Below, one piece after another: positions 1 through 7,834 of a stretch of 27,172 nt of DNA (position 1 is the first letter of the stretch; each line of letters starts with the position of its first letter). A model generated the notes under the pieces. The model searched no databases, was not told where the DNA came from, and saw nothing but the letters and a program-made list of their open reading frames with translations. Where the stretch lies: NCBI GenBank assembly GCA_046596415.1, contig JBKJML010000075.1, forward strand, positions 1-27,172, written 5' to 3'. This stretch comes from JBKJML01 sp046596415. GTDB lineage: Bacteria; Actinomycetota; Thermoleophilia; Gaiellales; Gaiellaceae. The translations under genes were made by a program, and so were the position numbers.

Positions 1-969
1 CCCTCCGGTCGGCAGGACGTGTGTCGCTCCGGCGGCGTAGTCGCCGACGACGGCGGAGGTGCGGATGAAGACGGTGCCGGCGTTCCGGACGCGGGCAGCG
101 AACGCCGCCGCGTCCTCCACCCAGAGCTCCAGATGCTCGGGTGCGTACTCCTCCGCCCGGGCCAGCGCCTCCTCGAGCGAGGCAACCTGGTGACTCTGGG
201 CCACAAGCTCACTCGCGGCAGCAGCGAGCGACGCGTCGGTCGTGAAGAGGACGGCGACGCTGTCCGGGCCGTGCTCGGCCTGTGCAAGCAAGTCGGCGAG
301 AACCTGTGCCCGCGGTGCCGTCTCGTCCGCGATCACGACCACCTCGCTCGGCCCGGCGGGCAGATCGATCGCGACGGCGGCCGAGACGAGGAGCTTCGCC
401 GCGGTCACGAAACGGTTGCCCGGGCCGACGATCTTGTCGACGCGCAGCACGCTCTCGGTGCCGTAGGCAAGCGCCGCAATCGCCTGCGCACCGCCCACCG
501 CGTAGACCTCGTCGACACCGAGCGCGCGGGCGGCCGCAAGCATCGCCTCGGACGGCTTCGGCGTCGCAACCGTGATCCGCTCGACACCCGCAACGCGCGC
601 GGGCACGACGGCCATCGCGAGCGACGAGATCAGGGGGGCGCGTCCCCCAGGGACGTAGACGCCGACCGAGGAGAGCGGCAGCCAGCGGCGGGCGGCCCGG
701 ACGCCCGGGACTGCTTCGAGCTCGACGTCGGGGGGCCGCTGTGGCCGCACGAACGCCTCGATCGCCCCGGCCAAGTGGCTCAGAGCCACAAGGGCCTCGT
801 CGTCGAGGGTTGCGGCTTCGAACGCCGCCGCGGGGACACGGAGCGACGTGGGCCGCTCGCCGTCGAGCCGCTCCGTCCAGTCGAGCAGTGCCGCGTCGCC
901 GCGCGCACGCACGTCGGCGACGATCTCGGCGGCGCGCGGCAAGGCCTCCTCGAGCGACGCGCCCCTCAT
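1..969 (-). CDS. hisD: Histidinol dehydrogenase HisD (3' end beyond window)
   Basis: Catalyses the last two steps of histidine synthesis, NAD-dependent oxidation of L-histidinol to L-histidine, in the cytoplasm with zinc. The frame is open from ATG at 969 to the left edge, giving 323 residues; the usual length is about 430, so roughly the last 100 residues, with the final zinc-binding His, lie outside. Visible family motifs are SVGVYVPGG, VDKIVGPGN, LPAGPSEV, the Gln/His pair in LAQAEHGPD, the catalytic Glu-His pair in YAPEHLEL, and the Asp of VGDYAAG. Its ATG overlaps the hisG stop (ATGA), so translation is probably coupled. It is the third gene of the leftward regulator-hisG-hisD operon. 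The N-terminus looks about 80-90 residues shorter than a standard HisD only if domains are counted strictly; MRGASLEEALPR is the only start that fits the overlap. Confidence 0.95.
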   Translation of the reverse strand, partial: MRGASLEEALPRAAEIVADVRARGDAALLDWTERLDGERPTSLRVPAAAFEAATLDDEALVALSHLAGAIEAFVRPQRPPDVELEAVPGVRAARRWLPLSSVGVYVPGGRAPLISSLAMAVVPARVAGVERITVATPKPSEAMLAAARALGVDEVYAVGGAQAIAALAYGTESVLRVDKIVGPGNRFVTAAKLLVSAAVAIDLPAGPSEVVVIADETAPRAQVLADLLAQAEHGPDSVAVLFTTDASLAAAASELVAQSHQVASLEEALARAEEYAPEHLELWVEDAAAFAARVRNAGTVFIRTSAVVGDYAAGATHVLPTGG

Positions 970-1853
970 GGCACGAGCCGCTCGACCGGCAGGACGAGAA
1001 TGGACGACGCACCGGCGCGCTTCAGAGCCGGGAGAAGTGTCCAGACATCGTCCGCGTCGACGGCAGCGTGGATCGCGATCTCGCCCTCCGCGGCGAGGTT
1101 CAGCACCGAGGGGGCGCCCATGCTCGGCAGCACCGCCCGGATCGCGGGCAACGTCGCCTCGGTCGCGTTCATCATCAGATACCGCCGGCGCCGGGCGGCG
1201 ACCACGCCGGAGAGCATCAGCTCGAGCCCGGCGACGAGCTCGGCCTGTTCCACTGCGACCCTGCCCGCGACGAGCACAGCCTGCGACTCGAGCAGCCGGC
1301 CGATCAGGCGAAGACCGTTCGCCCGCGCCGTCGAGCCGGTCGAGACGAGGTCAACGATCGCGTCGCAGAGGCCGAGGCCCGGCGCTGCCTCGACGGAGCC
1401 GGACACGGTGACGATGTCCACGTTCACACCGAGCGCGCCGAGCCGGTCGCGCGTCGAAACCGGATAAGCCGTCGCGACCCGCAGTCCCTCCAGGTCGGCC
1501 AACTCCTGCTGCGGCGCGTCATCGGGCACGGCGGCCTCGAGCGTGCAGCGCGCGTAGCCGAGCTCCGCCAGCGTCTCGACGTCGGCGGCCGCCTCGGCAA
1601 CGAGGTTCGCACCGGTGATGCCGAGCTGCACGACACCGTCCTGGACGTACTCGGGGATGTCATGCGCACGGATCAGGAGCAGGTCGACGGGCGCGTTGGC
1701 GCACGGGACGAGCAGCGCTCGCTCGGTCGCCTCGAACGCGAGGCCGGCGTCGGCGCAGAGCTGGAGTGTCGGCGCCGCCAGCCGCCCCTTGGAAGGGACG
1801 GCGAGCGTCAGCCGGCCGTTCGCGCCGGCCCGACCGAACCCGACGGGGCTCAC
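966..1853 (-). CDS. hisG: ATP phosphoribosyltransferase HisG, long form
   Basis: First committed enzyme of histidine synthesis: joins ATP and PRPP to give phosphoribosyl-ATP; usually feedback-inhibited by histidine. The 295-residue product begins with an unstructured stretch, then LTLAVPSKGRL typical of the periplasmic-binding-protein-like catalytic core. The Asp/Gly-rich PRPP loop region reads LVSTGSTARANGL, and the end (from about residue 220) is the ACT-like HisG C-terminal domain (EGEIAIHAAVDADDVW). The length and this domain place it in the long, HisZ-independent form. I chose GTG at 1853 because it overlaps the stop of the upstream regulator (GTGA); an in-frame ATG at 1919 would lie deep inside that gene and adds non-conserved residues. 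It overlaps hisD by ATGA. Confidence 0.94.
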   Translation of the reverse strand: MSPVGFGRAGANGRLTLAVPSKGRLAAPTLQLCADAGLAFEATERALLVPCANAPVDLLLIRAHDIPEYVQDGVVQLGITGANLVAEAAADVETLAELGYARCTLEAAVPDDAPQQELADLEGLRVATAYPVSTRDRLGALGVNVDIVTVSGSVEAAPGLGLCDAIVDLVSTGSTARANGLRLIGRLLESQAVLVAGRVAVEQAELVAGLELMLSGVVAARRRRYLMMNATEATLPAIRAVLPSMGAPSVLNLAAEGEIAIHAAVDADDVWTLLPALKRAGASSILVLPVERLVP

Positions 1854-2164
1854 GCGGTCTCTGCCGGTTCGGTGCGGTCGAGCGCGATCCGGTAGCCGCC
1901 GGTCCCGTGCCGCAGCCATTGGGCGACCCGTGTCACCGTTGCGGTGCTCGTCGGGACGCGCTCGGCGATCTCGACGTATGACACCTTCGCCTCGAGCAGG
2001 CGGACTGTCTGCCAGCGGTGCGCCAGCGCCTCGAGCTCGGGCAGGGTGCAGAGGTCGCGCAGGAAGCGCGTCACCTCGTCGGCCGTCTCCAGGCTGAGGA
2101 CAGCGCGGGCCAGATCGTCCAGACCGGGAACATTCTCGAGCACACGCTCACTCATACGTACCAT
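1850..2164 (-). CDS. TrpR/YerC-family DNA-binding regulator, probable histidine repressor
   Basis: A 104-residue all-helical protein with the YerC/YecD (TrpR-like) pattern: LETADEVTRFLRDLCTLPEL, then LAHRWQTVRLL, and a helix-turn-helix whose recognition helix reads TSTATVTRVAQWL, close to the ATITR motif of E. coli TrpR. Being first in an operon with hisG and hisD suggests a role in histidine control. Comparative genomics has proposed TrpR-family histidine regulators (HisR) in other Gram-positives; the assignment here is inference. ATG at 2164 is preceded by TAGTAT and six bases, which fits a leaderless message; an alternative ATG lies three codons in, at 2155. No Shine-Dalgarno sequence is seen for either. 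The gene overlaps hisG by GTGA and is divergent from hisA. Confidence 0.85.
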   Translation of the reverse strand: MVRMSERVLENVPGLDDLARAVLSLETADEVTRFLRDLCTLPELEALAHRWQTVRLLEAKVSYVEIAERVPTSTATVTRVAQWLRHGTGGYRIALDRTEPAETA

Positions 2165-2181
2165 GATAGCATACTAGCATG
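2162..2181. promoter_or_regulatory. Imperfect palindrome spanning two divergent -10 boxes and both start codons (candidate HisR operator)
   Basis: The 20 bases CATGATAGCATACTAGCATG match their reverse complement at 8 of 10 positions per arm and contain CTAG, a core also seen in E. coli trp operators. On the plus strand TAGCAT (2167-2172) lies six bases before the hisA ATG (2179). On the minus strand TAGTAT (2176-2171) lies six bases before the regulator ATG (2164). Both fit the TANNNT-N6/7-ATG arrangement of leaderless actinobacterial promoters. The two -10 boxes overlap by two bases, so both promoters could hardly be used at once and one bound dimer could block both. No clear -35 box is seen on either side. 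The operator role is inferred. Confidence 0.6.
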
Positions 2182-2907
2182 TTAGCGCGCGAGAACGGCT
2201 TTGCTGTGCTGCCGGCGGTCGACGTGCTCGACGGCCGCGTCGTCCGGCTCGACCAGGGGCGGCGCGAACGCGTGACCGTCGAAGGAGGCGACCCGGCTGC
2301 GGCGATCGCGCGCTTCGCCGCGGAGGGGGCCCGCATGCTGCACGCCGTCGACCTCGACGGCGCGTTCGCCGGCACACCGACGCCTGACCTCGCCGCGCGC
2401 CTCGTCGCCGCAGCAAACGGGGTGCCGGTGCAGATCGGCGGCGGCTACCGCACGCTCGACGCGGTCGCTGCGGCGCTGGCGGCCGGCGCGGCTCGCGTCA
2501 TGGTGGGCACCGCCGCCCTCTCGCCTTCCTTTCTCGTCGCCGCGGCGGCCAGGTTCGGTGACGGGCTCGTGGTGGCGATCGACGTCCGCGACGGCGTCGT
2601 CGCCGTCGACGGCTGGACGACGGAGACGAAGGCGACGCTGGCGACGCTGGCGCGCACCTGCGCCGAGTCGGGCGTCCGGCGCCTGCTCGTCACGAGCACG
2701 CGCCGCGACGGGTCGCTGGCGGGGCCCGACCTCGAACTGCTCGCCGAGGCACTCGAGGCGGGCCTCCCCGTCCTGGCCGCCGGGGGTATTGCGTCGCTCG
2801 ACGACCTGCGTGCTGTGCGCGACCTAGGCTGCGCCGGTGCGATCGCCGGCAGCGCCCTGTGGCGTGGCCGTTTCACCCTCGCCGAAGCGGCGCCGCTCGA
2901 GCGGTGA
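2179..2907 (+). CDS. hisA: Phosphoribosylformimino-AICAR phosphate isomerase HisA (possibly bifunctional PriA)
   Basis: A (beta/alpha)8-barrel isomerase of histidine synthesis that opens the ribose of ProFAR by an Amadori rearrangement. The 242 residues show the HisA hallmarks: first-strand catalytic Asp15 in LPAVDVLDGRVVRL, VDLDGAF at about 57-63, the phosphate loop QIGGGYR, second catalytic Asp135 in VAIDVRDG, RRDGSLAGPDLE near 175, and the C-terminal phosphate loop LAAGGIASLDDL. In the RRDG motif the usual preceding Asp (T-D-x-x-RDG) is Ser173. Many actinobacteria lack TrpF and use a bifunctional HisA/TrpF called PriA; the sequence alone does not settle which this is. ATG 2179 follows a TAGCAT-N6 leaderless signature with no Shine-Dalgarno. 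hisA stands apart from hisG and hisD; hisB, C, F, H are not in this window. Confidence 0.93.
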   Translation: MLARENGFAVLPAVDVLDGRVVRLDQGRRERVTVEGGDPAAAIARFAAEGARMLHAVDLDGAFAGTPTPDLAARLVAAANGVPVQIGGGYRTLDAVAAALAAGAARVMVGTAALSPSFLVAAAARFGDGLVVAIDVRDGVVAVDGWTTETKATLATLARTCAESGVRRLLVTSTRRDGSLAGPDLELLAEALEAGLPVLAAGGIASLDDLRAVRDLGCAGAIAGSALWRGRFTLAEAAPLER

Positions 2908-2923
2908 GCGCTACCGTGGCCGA

Positions 2924-3520
2924 ATGGAGCTTCGCTTCATCGACGAACAGGACGGCATTCTCGGCTGGATCGAGAGCGCCAAGATGCGACGCACCTCGCA
3001 TGCGCTGGCGGTCGACGGACGCGTGTGGCTCATCGATCCAATCGACGGCGCCGGCCTCGACGAGCGCGTTCGCGCACTCGGCGAGCCGGCCGGCGTGATC
3101 CAGCTGCTCGACCGGCACGGCCGCGACTCTTCGGCGCTCGCAAGCCGCTACGGCGTCCCGCTCCACGTCGTGCCGGCCGAGATCCCGGGCTCGCCCTTCG
3201 AGTTCCGCGACATCCTTCGGCGTCGGCTCTGGAGCGAGGCGGCGCTGTGGTCGCCGCAGCAGCGCGTGCTCGTCTGCGCCGACGCGATCGGCACGATCCC
3301 CTACTTCCGCACGGGCGCCGACACGCTGGCCGGCGTTCATCCCCTGCTCCGGCTCTTTCCGCCGCGCGCGCTCGCCGACCTCGAGCCGCAGCACCTCCTT
3401 GTCGGCCACGGCGAAGGGATCCACGGCGACGCGGCGACCGCTGCCCTGCGCGAGGCGATCAGCACCGCACGGAGGCGCCTGCCCCGCTGGCTCGCCGTGC
3501 TGCCGAAGCGCTTTCGCTAG
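2924..3520 (+). CDS. Degenerate metallo-beta-lactamase-fold protein, function unknown
   Basis: A 198-residue protein that I read as a metallo-beta-lactamase fold that lost its metal site. It has the alternating strands of the fold (LAVDGRVWLIDPID, PAGVIQLLDRHGRDSS, RVLVCADAIG, PQHLLVGHGEGIHGDAA). However, where active members have HxHxDH it reads RHGRDS, keeping only the Asp, while the later Asp (CADAIG) and His (VGHGEG) positions remain. An active hydrolase is therefore doubtful. ATG 2924 begins the conserved-looking part, 16 bases after the hisA stop; a longer in-frame start inside hisA adds Arg/Pro-rich sequence unlike a real N-terminus. It is probably cotranscribed with hisA and converges on fbiC with four bases between stops. 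No link to histidine synthesis is known to me. Confidence 0.72.
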   Translation: MELRFIDEQDGILGWIESAKMRRTSHALAVDGRVWLIDPIDGAGLDERVRALGEPAGVIQLLDRHGRDSSALASRYGVPLHVVPAEIPGSPFEFRDILRRRLWSEAALWSPQQRVLVCADAIGTIPYFRTGADTLAGVHPLLRLFPPRALADLEPQHLLVGHGEGIHGDAATAALREAISTARRRLPRWLAVLPKRFR

Positions 3521-3524
3521 CGCG

Positions 3525-5894
3525 TCAGCGGGCGCGCGCGACGGCGAGGCCCGGACGCACGAGGCGCGACGGAGCCCTGAGGCCGGCGTCGCGGACGTGC
3601 GGGTTCAGTGGCTCCGCGAGCGGCGCGGCGCCGAAGGACGCTGCGCGACGCTCCGCCGGAGCGTCGGCATAGGAGGTCGTCCGCTGGCGCGGCACGCGGC
3701 CGTTCCGGCGGATCAGCTCCTCCATCGCCTCCGGCGGCATTTCCTGGCCGTGCTCCGAGCCTGCCGAGCGCGAGATCGACTCGTTCATCAGCGTTCCGCC
3801 GAGGTCGTTGACTCCGGCTCTGAGGGCCGCGGCGACGCCCGCCGGACCGAGCTTCACCCAGGAGGCCTGGATGTTCGTGATCAGCGGGTGCAGCGCGAGC
3901 CGCGCGACCGCGTGCATCAGCAGTGTCTCGCCGAAGGTCGGGCCGCGGCGGGCACCGCCCTCGAGGGCGATCGGCGCCTCCATGTGGACGAACGGGAGCG
4001 GGACGAACTCGGTGAAGCCGCCGCTTCGGGACTGCTGCTCGCGCGCCCGCAGCAGATGACGGGCCCAGCTCCGCGGCTGCTCGACGTGGCCGAACATGAT
4101 CGTGACGTTCGAGCGCAGGCCGGCACGATGGGCTGCGTCGTGCACCTCGAGCCACTGGTCGGTCGTGATCTTGTCGGGGCAGATGATGCGCCGCACCTCG
4201 TCGTCGAGGATCTCGGCGGCAGTGCCCGGCAGCGAGCCGAGGCCGAGCGCGCGCAGCCTCGCCAGGTACTCGTCGAGTGAGACGCCGAGCGTCGCCGCTC
4301 CCTGCCACACCTCGAGCGCCGAGAACGCGTGGACGTGCAGGTCGGGGAGCGCCTCCTTCAAGACCGAGACGACGCTCGCGTAGTAGTCGCCGGTGAACGC
4401 CGGATGGATACCGCCCTGCAGGCAGACCTCGGTCGCCCCCCGGTCCCACGCCTCCTGGGCGCGCCGGACGATCTCGTCGTGCGGGACGAGGTACGGCGTG
4501 CCGCGCAAGTTCGCGGCCAGCTTTCCCTTCGAGAAGGCGCAGAAGCCACAGCGGAAGTAGCAGACGTTCGTGTACTGGATGTTCCGCGTCACCACGTAGC
4601 TGACCTCGTCGCCGTTCACCTCGCGCCGGAGCCGGTCTGCGGCCGCGAAGACGCGCTGGCGCTCTTCTCCGCGCGCGGAGAAGAGGCGCACGAGCTCGTC
4701 CTCGCCGAGCTCCTCGCCGGCGAGCTCGAGCGGCAGCGCGTGCCCGGTCACGGCGAAGGGGACCGGCGCAGTCTCGCCCGGCGACCAGGCGTCCTCGCGG
4801 GCGAGGCCGAGACTGTCGGCGGAGCGGCGGATCGGCGCGCGGAGCGCCGGGTCGGCCCAACGCTCCAGGTCGTGGACGTAGCGAGGGTAGAGCGGCAGGC
4901 GGGGCGCGAGCTCGAGGCCTTTCGAGCGCGTCGCGCGCTCGAGCAGGTCGAGGTCGGGCCACGGGGCCTCCGGGTTGACGTGATCGATCGTGACCGGCGA
5001 GACACCGCCCCAGTCGTCGATGCCGGCGTCGAGGAGGGAGGGGAAGTCGGCGTAGGAGAGGTTCGGCGGCGCCTGGATCGACCAGTCGGCACCGAGCAGG
5101 ATGCGCGCCGCGGCGATCGTCCAGAGGTGCTCCTCGTGGCTGGGCTCCGCATGATCGGCCATGCGCGTGCCGGGCTTGGCGCGGAAGTTCTGCACGATCA
5201 GCTCCTGAAGGTGCCCGTAGGTCTCGCCGAGCGCCTTCAGGGCCTCGAGTGCTTCGAGCCGCTCGGGTCTCGTCTCGCCGATCCCGATCAGGATCCCGCT
5301 CGTGAACGGGATCGCGAGCTCGCCGGCAAGGCGGATCGTCTCGAGCCGGGCGGCCGGATCCTTGTCGGGCGAGGCCCAGTGGGGGCCGCCGCGCTCCGCG
5401 AGCCGCTCCGCCGTCGTCTCGAGCATGATCCCCATCGAGGCGCTGACGGGGCGCAGGGCTTCGAGCTCGCCGCGGGTCAGCACGCCCGGGTTGAGGTGCG
5501 GCAGCAGCCCCGTCTCGTCGAGGACGAGCTTCGCGACACGTGCCAGGTACTCGACCGTCGTCTCGCAGCCGAGCGCTCGTAGCTCCTCGCGCGCGACCTT
5601 GTAGCGGAGCTCAGGCTTGTCGCCGAGCGTGAACAGCGCCTCCGTGCACCCGGCCGCGGCGCCGTCGCGCGCGATCGCGAGCACCTCCTCCTCGGTGAGA
5701 TAGGCGCGCTCGCCGCGGCGCGGCGGACGGGCGAAGGTGCAGTAGCCGCAGACGTCGCGGCAGAGCATCGTCAGCGGGATGAACACCTTGCGCGAGTAGG
5801 TGACCAGGGTGCCATGGCCTTCGCGGGCCAGGCGTCGCGCCTCCTGGAGGAGCTCGTCGAGCGGGGCGTCCAGCAGGTGGCGGCTCACAGACAT
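3525..5894 (-). CDS. fbiC: FbiC, fused CofG-CofH 7,8-didemethyl-8-hydroxy-5-deazariboflavin (Fo) synthase
   Basis: Makes Fo, the deazaflavin chromophore of coenzyme F420, from tyrosine and 5-amino-6-ribitylamino-uracil. The 789 residues hold two radical-SAM halves, each with its own CxxxCxxC iron-sulfur site. The CofG half has Cys45, Cys49 and Cys52 (MLCRDVCGYCTFA). The CofH half has Cys445, Cys449 and Cys452 (NVCYFRCGFCAFSKG). A linker at about 340-430 joins them, and the last 45 residues are a low-complexity Ala/Arg-rich tail. The fused form is typical of actinobacteria; archaea use two separate proteins. It lies 41 bases downstream of livM on the same strand, so it may be the last gene of that operon. 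ATG 5894 has only a weak ribosome site (AGG). Confidence 0.95.
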   Translation of the reverse strand: MSVSRHLLDAPLDELLQEARRLAREGHGTLVTYSRKVFIPLTMLCRDVCGYCTFARPPRRGERAYLTEEEVLAIARDGAAAGCTEALFTLGDKPELRYKVAREELRALGCETTVEYLARVAKLVLDETGLLPHLNPGVLTRGELEALRPVSASMGIMLETTAERLAERGGPHWASPDKDPAARLETIRLAGELAIPFTSGILIGIGETRPERLEALEALKALGETYGHLQELIVQNFRAKPGTRMADHAEPSHEEHLWTIAAARILLGADWSIQAPPNLSYADFPSLLDAGIDDWGGVSPVTIDHVNPEAPWPDLDLLERATRSKGLELAPRLPLYPRYVHDLERWADPALRAPIRRSADSLGLAREDAWSPGETAPVPFAVTGHALPLELAGEELGEDELVRLFSARGEERQRVFAAADRLRREVNGDEVSYVVTRNIQYTNVCYFRCGFCAFSKGKLAANLRGTPYLVPHDEIVRRAQEAWDRGATEVCLQGGIHPAFTGDYYASVVSVLKEALPDLHVHAFSALEVWQGAATLGVSLDEYLARLRALGLGSLPGTAAEILDDEVRRIICPDKITTDQWLEVHDAAHRAGLRSNVTIMFGHVEQPRSWARHLLRAREQQSRSGGFTEFVPLPFVHMEAPIALEGGARRGPTFGETLLMHAVARLALHPLITNIQASWVKLGPAGVAAALRAGVNDLGGTLMNESISRSAGSEHGQEMPPEAMEELIRRNGRVPRQRTTSYADAPAERRAASFGAAPLAEPLNPHVRDAGLRAPSRLVRPGLAVARAR

Positions 5895-5935
5895 GTCAGC
5901 CTACGCGCTCGGCTTCGCGTCCCGAAAAGAGAACG

Positions 5936-6943
5936 CTACGGCGACCGGCGGTACTGGCGGTTCACGAGCCAGAAGATGCGGCGGATCAGACCGGCGGCGC
6001 CCATCGGCAGGGCAAGCATGATTGCGATCAGGACGACGCCGTAGACGACCGACGGCGCACCGGGCGACTTGGACAGGTTCTGCGCCCAGAGCGGCATGAA
6101 CTCGACGAAGACAGCCCCGAAGACGAGTGGCCACAGCGAGCCGAGCCCCCCGACGACGATCCCGACGAGCAAGAAGATCGAGAGGTTGATCGGAAACGAG
6201 TCCGGGTTCACGAACGTGTTCGCGATCCCGAAGAGCGCCCCGGCGACACCGGCGTAGAAGGCGCTGATGCCGAAGGCCGAAGTCTTCGCCAGCGAGAGGT
6301 TCACACCGGAGGAGGCTGCGGCGAGTTCGGAGTCGCGAACCGCGCGCAGCGAGCGGCCGAACCGACCCCGGACGAGCACCCAGGCGATCGCGAACATCAC
6401 GACCGCGATCCCCCAGCTCAGGTAGTACAGCCAGTCGTTGAACGGCATGTGATGCCCGAACACCGTCATCCCGGTGACCGACCCCGAGAGCCCGGGCAGG
6501 CCGAAGAGCTGGAGGCCAGTTCCGCCACCGGTGAATCCCTCGAACTTCTTCAGCACCGAGGGCGCTGCCACCGCGACAGCGAACGTCGCGAGCGCGAGGT
6601 AGAGGCCGGTCAGCCGTAGGGCCGGGATCCCAAACAGGAAGCCGGCGGCGCCCGCGACGAGGCCGGCAAGCGGAATCGTCCAGAGATCCTTGACGCCGTG
6701 GTTTGCGACGAGGATCGCCATCGTGTAGCCGCCGATCGCCATGAAGGCGCCGTGCCCGAGCGAGATCTGGCCGGTGTAACCGGTGAGGATGTTCAGCCCG
6801 AGCAGTGCGATGAAGTAGATCCCGACATAAGCGAACTGCTGGGCGCGGAACGCGCTGATGAAGTGCGGCAGGAACAGCAGAGCGGCGAGCGCCACGGCGA
6901 AGACGCCGAAGCCACCGAGCGTGCGAAGCGAAGGCCGGATCAT
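5936..6943 (-). CDS. livM: Branched-chain amino acid type ABC transporter permease LivM
   Basis: One of two inner-membrane permeases of a LIV-type (HAAT family) importer for leucine-type amino acids or other small carboxylated solutes. The 335 residues contain many hydrophobic segments beginning at about residue 10 (FGVFAVALAALLFLPHF) and the LivM signature LTGYTGQISLGHGAFMAIGGYT at about 54-75. The cytoplasmic coupling region reads GRFGRSLRAVRDSELAAASSGVN. Its ATG shares one base with the livH stop (TGATG), so the two permeases are coupled and presumably form a heterodimer. The end is basic (RRIFWLVNRQYRR), consistent with a cytoplasmic C-terminus. Confidence 0.92.
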   Translation of the reverse strand: MIRPSLRTLGGFGVFAVALAALLFLPHFISAFRAQQFAYVGIYFIALLGLNILTGYTGQISLGHGAFMAIGGYTMAILVANHGVKDLWTIPLAGLVAGAAGFLFGIPALRLTGLYLALATFAVAVAAPSVLKKFEGFTGGGTGLQLFGLPGLSGSVTGMTVFGHHMPFNDWLYYLSWGIAVVMFAIAWVLVRGRFGRSLRAVRDSELAAASSGVNLSLAKTSAFGISAFYAGVAGALFGIANTFVNPDSFPINLSIFLLVGIVVGGLGSLWPLVFGAVFVEFMPLWAQNLSKSPGAPSVVYGVVLIAIMLALPMGAAGLIRRIFWLVNRQYRRSP

Positions 6944-7827
6944 CAGACGCGCCTCTGCACGGGCTTGCCGAACAGGCCTGCCGGACGGACGAGGAGGACG
7001 ACGAGGATCACGAGCAGCGCGAGCGGCAGCCGCAGGTCGGCACCGACGAAGTCGACGTAGGTGCCGACGAGATTCAGCCCGACCCCGAGCAGGAGGCCTC
7101 CGACGACCGCCCCGACCGGCGATTCGATCCCGCCGAGCACAGCGGCAGCGAAGGCGTAGAGGAGCACCGCCTGCATCATCGTCGGGTCGAGGAAAAGTGA
7201 AGGCGCAGCCATCATCCCCGCCACCGCGCCGAGCACCGAGGCGAGGCCCCAGGCGAGCGCGAGCATCCAGCTCACGCGAACGCCGACGTAGCGGCTCGCC
7301 TCCGGGTTGAGCGCCGCGGCGCGCATCCCGAGACCGACTTTCGTGTACTGGAAGAAGATCCAGAGCAGCGCCACGAGACCGAGCGTGACCGCGATCGTCC
7401 CGAGATCCTGCGCGGAGATGATGACCCCGCTGACGTCGTAGGTCGTGGTCGGGAACGGGCTCGGGAACGCCTGGATCTCGGTTCCCCAGATCCAGCCGGC
7501 GGCCCCGTTGAAGATCAGGACGAGGCCGATGGTGACGATCACGACGGTGAGGATCGGCGCTTGCTCGATCGGCCGGATCACGACGCGCTCCAGCGTGAAG
7601 CCACCCGCGAAAGCGATCGCGAGCGTCAGCACGAATGCCGGCCAGTACGAGATGCCGTGGTGGACGATCAGCGCCCAGGCGATGAAGGTGGTGAACATCG
7701 CCATCTCGCCCTGCGCGAAGTTGATCACGCCGGTGCCGCGGTGGATGAGGACGAGTGCGAGTGCGAGCGAGGCGTAGATTCCGCCCGTCGCGATCCCCGA
7801 CACCACCTGCTGGAAGAACGCTGCCAT
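6943..7827 (-). CDS. livH: Branched-chain amino acid type ABC transporter permease LivH
   Basis: Partner permease of LivM. It is 294 residues, all-helical and hydrophobic, opening with the LivH pattern GIATGGIYASLALALVLI and GVINFAQGEMAMF within the first 45 residues. The coupling loop is GLGMRAAALNPEASRYVGVRVSWM, and the end is the usual Arg-rich tail (LLVRPAGLFGKPVQRRV). ATG 7827 lies 7 bases beyond the livF stop. The gene order livG-livF-livH-livM puts ATPases first, a common actinobacterial arrangement. Substrate cannot be told from permeases alone; leucine-type amino acids, amides or short carboxylates are all possible. Confidence 0.92.
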   Translation of the reverse strand: MAAFFQQVVSGIATGGIYASLALALVLIHRGTGVINFAQGEMAMFTTFIAWALIVHHGISYWPAFVLTLAIAFAGGFTLERVVIRPIEQAPILTVVIVTIGLVLIFNGAAGWIWGTEIQAFPSPFPTTTYDVSGVIISAQDLGTIAVTLGLVALLWIFFQYTKVGLGMRAAALNPEASRYVGVRVSWMLALAWGLASVLGAVAGMMAAPSLFLDPTMMQAVLLYAFAAAVLGGIESPVGAVVGGLLLGVGLNLVGTYVDFVGADLRLPLALLVILVVLLVRPAGLFGKPVQRRV

Positions 7828-7834
7828 CAGCGGC

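Noticed and set aside
19..1467. 482-codon plus-strand frame opposite hisD and hisG
   Set aside because: Shadow of two well-defined minus-strand his genes; Arg/Gly-rich with no domain.
3517..4962. 481-codon minus-strand frame within fbiC
   Set aside because: Same strand but a shifted frame of fbiC; no iron-sulfur or other motif, Arg/Ala/Pro-rich.
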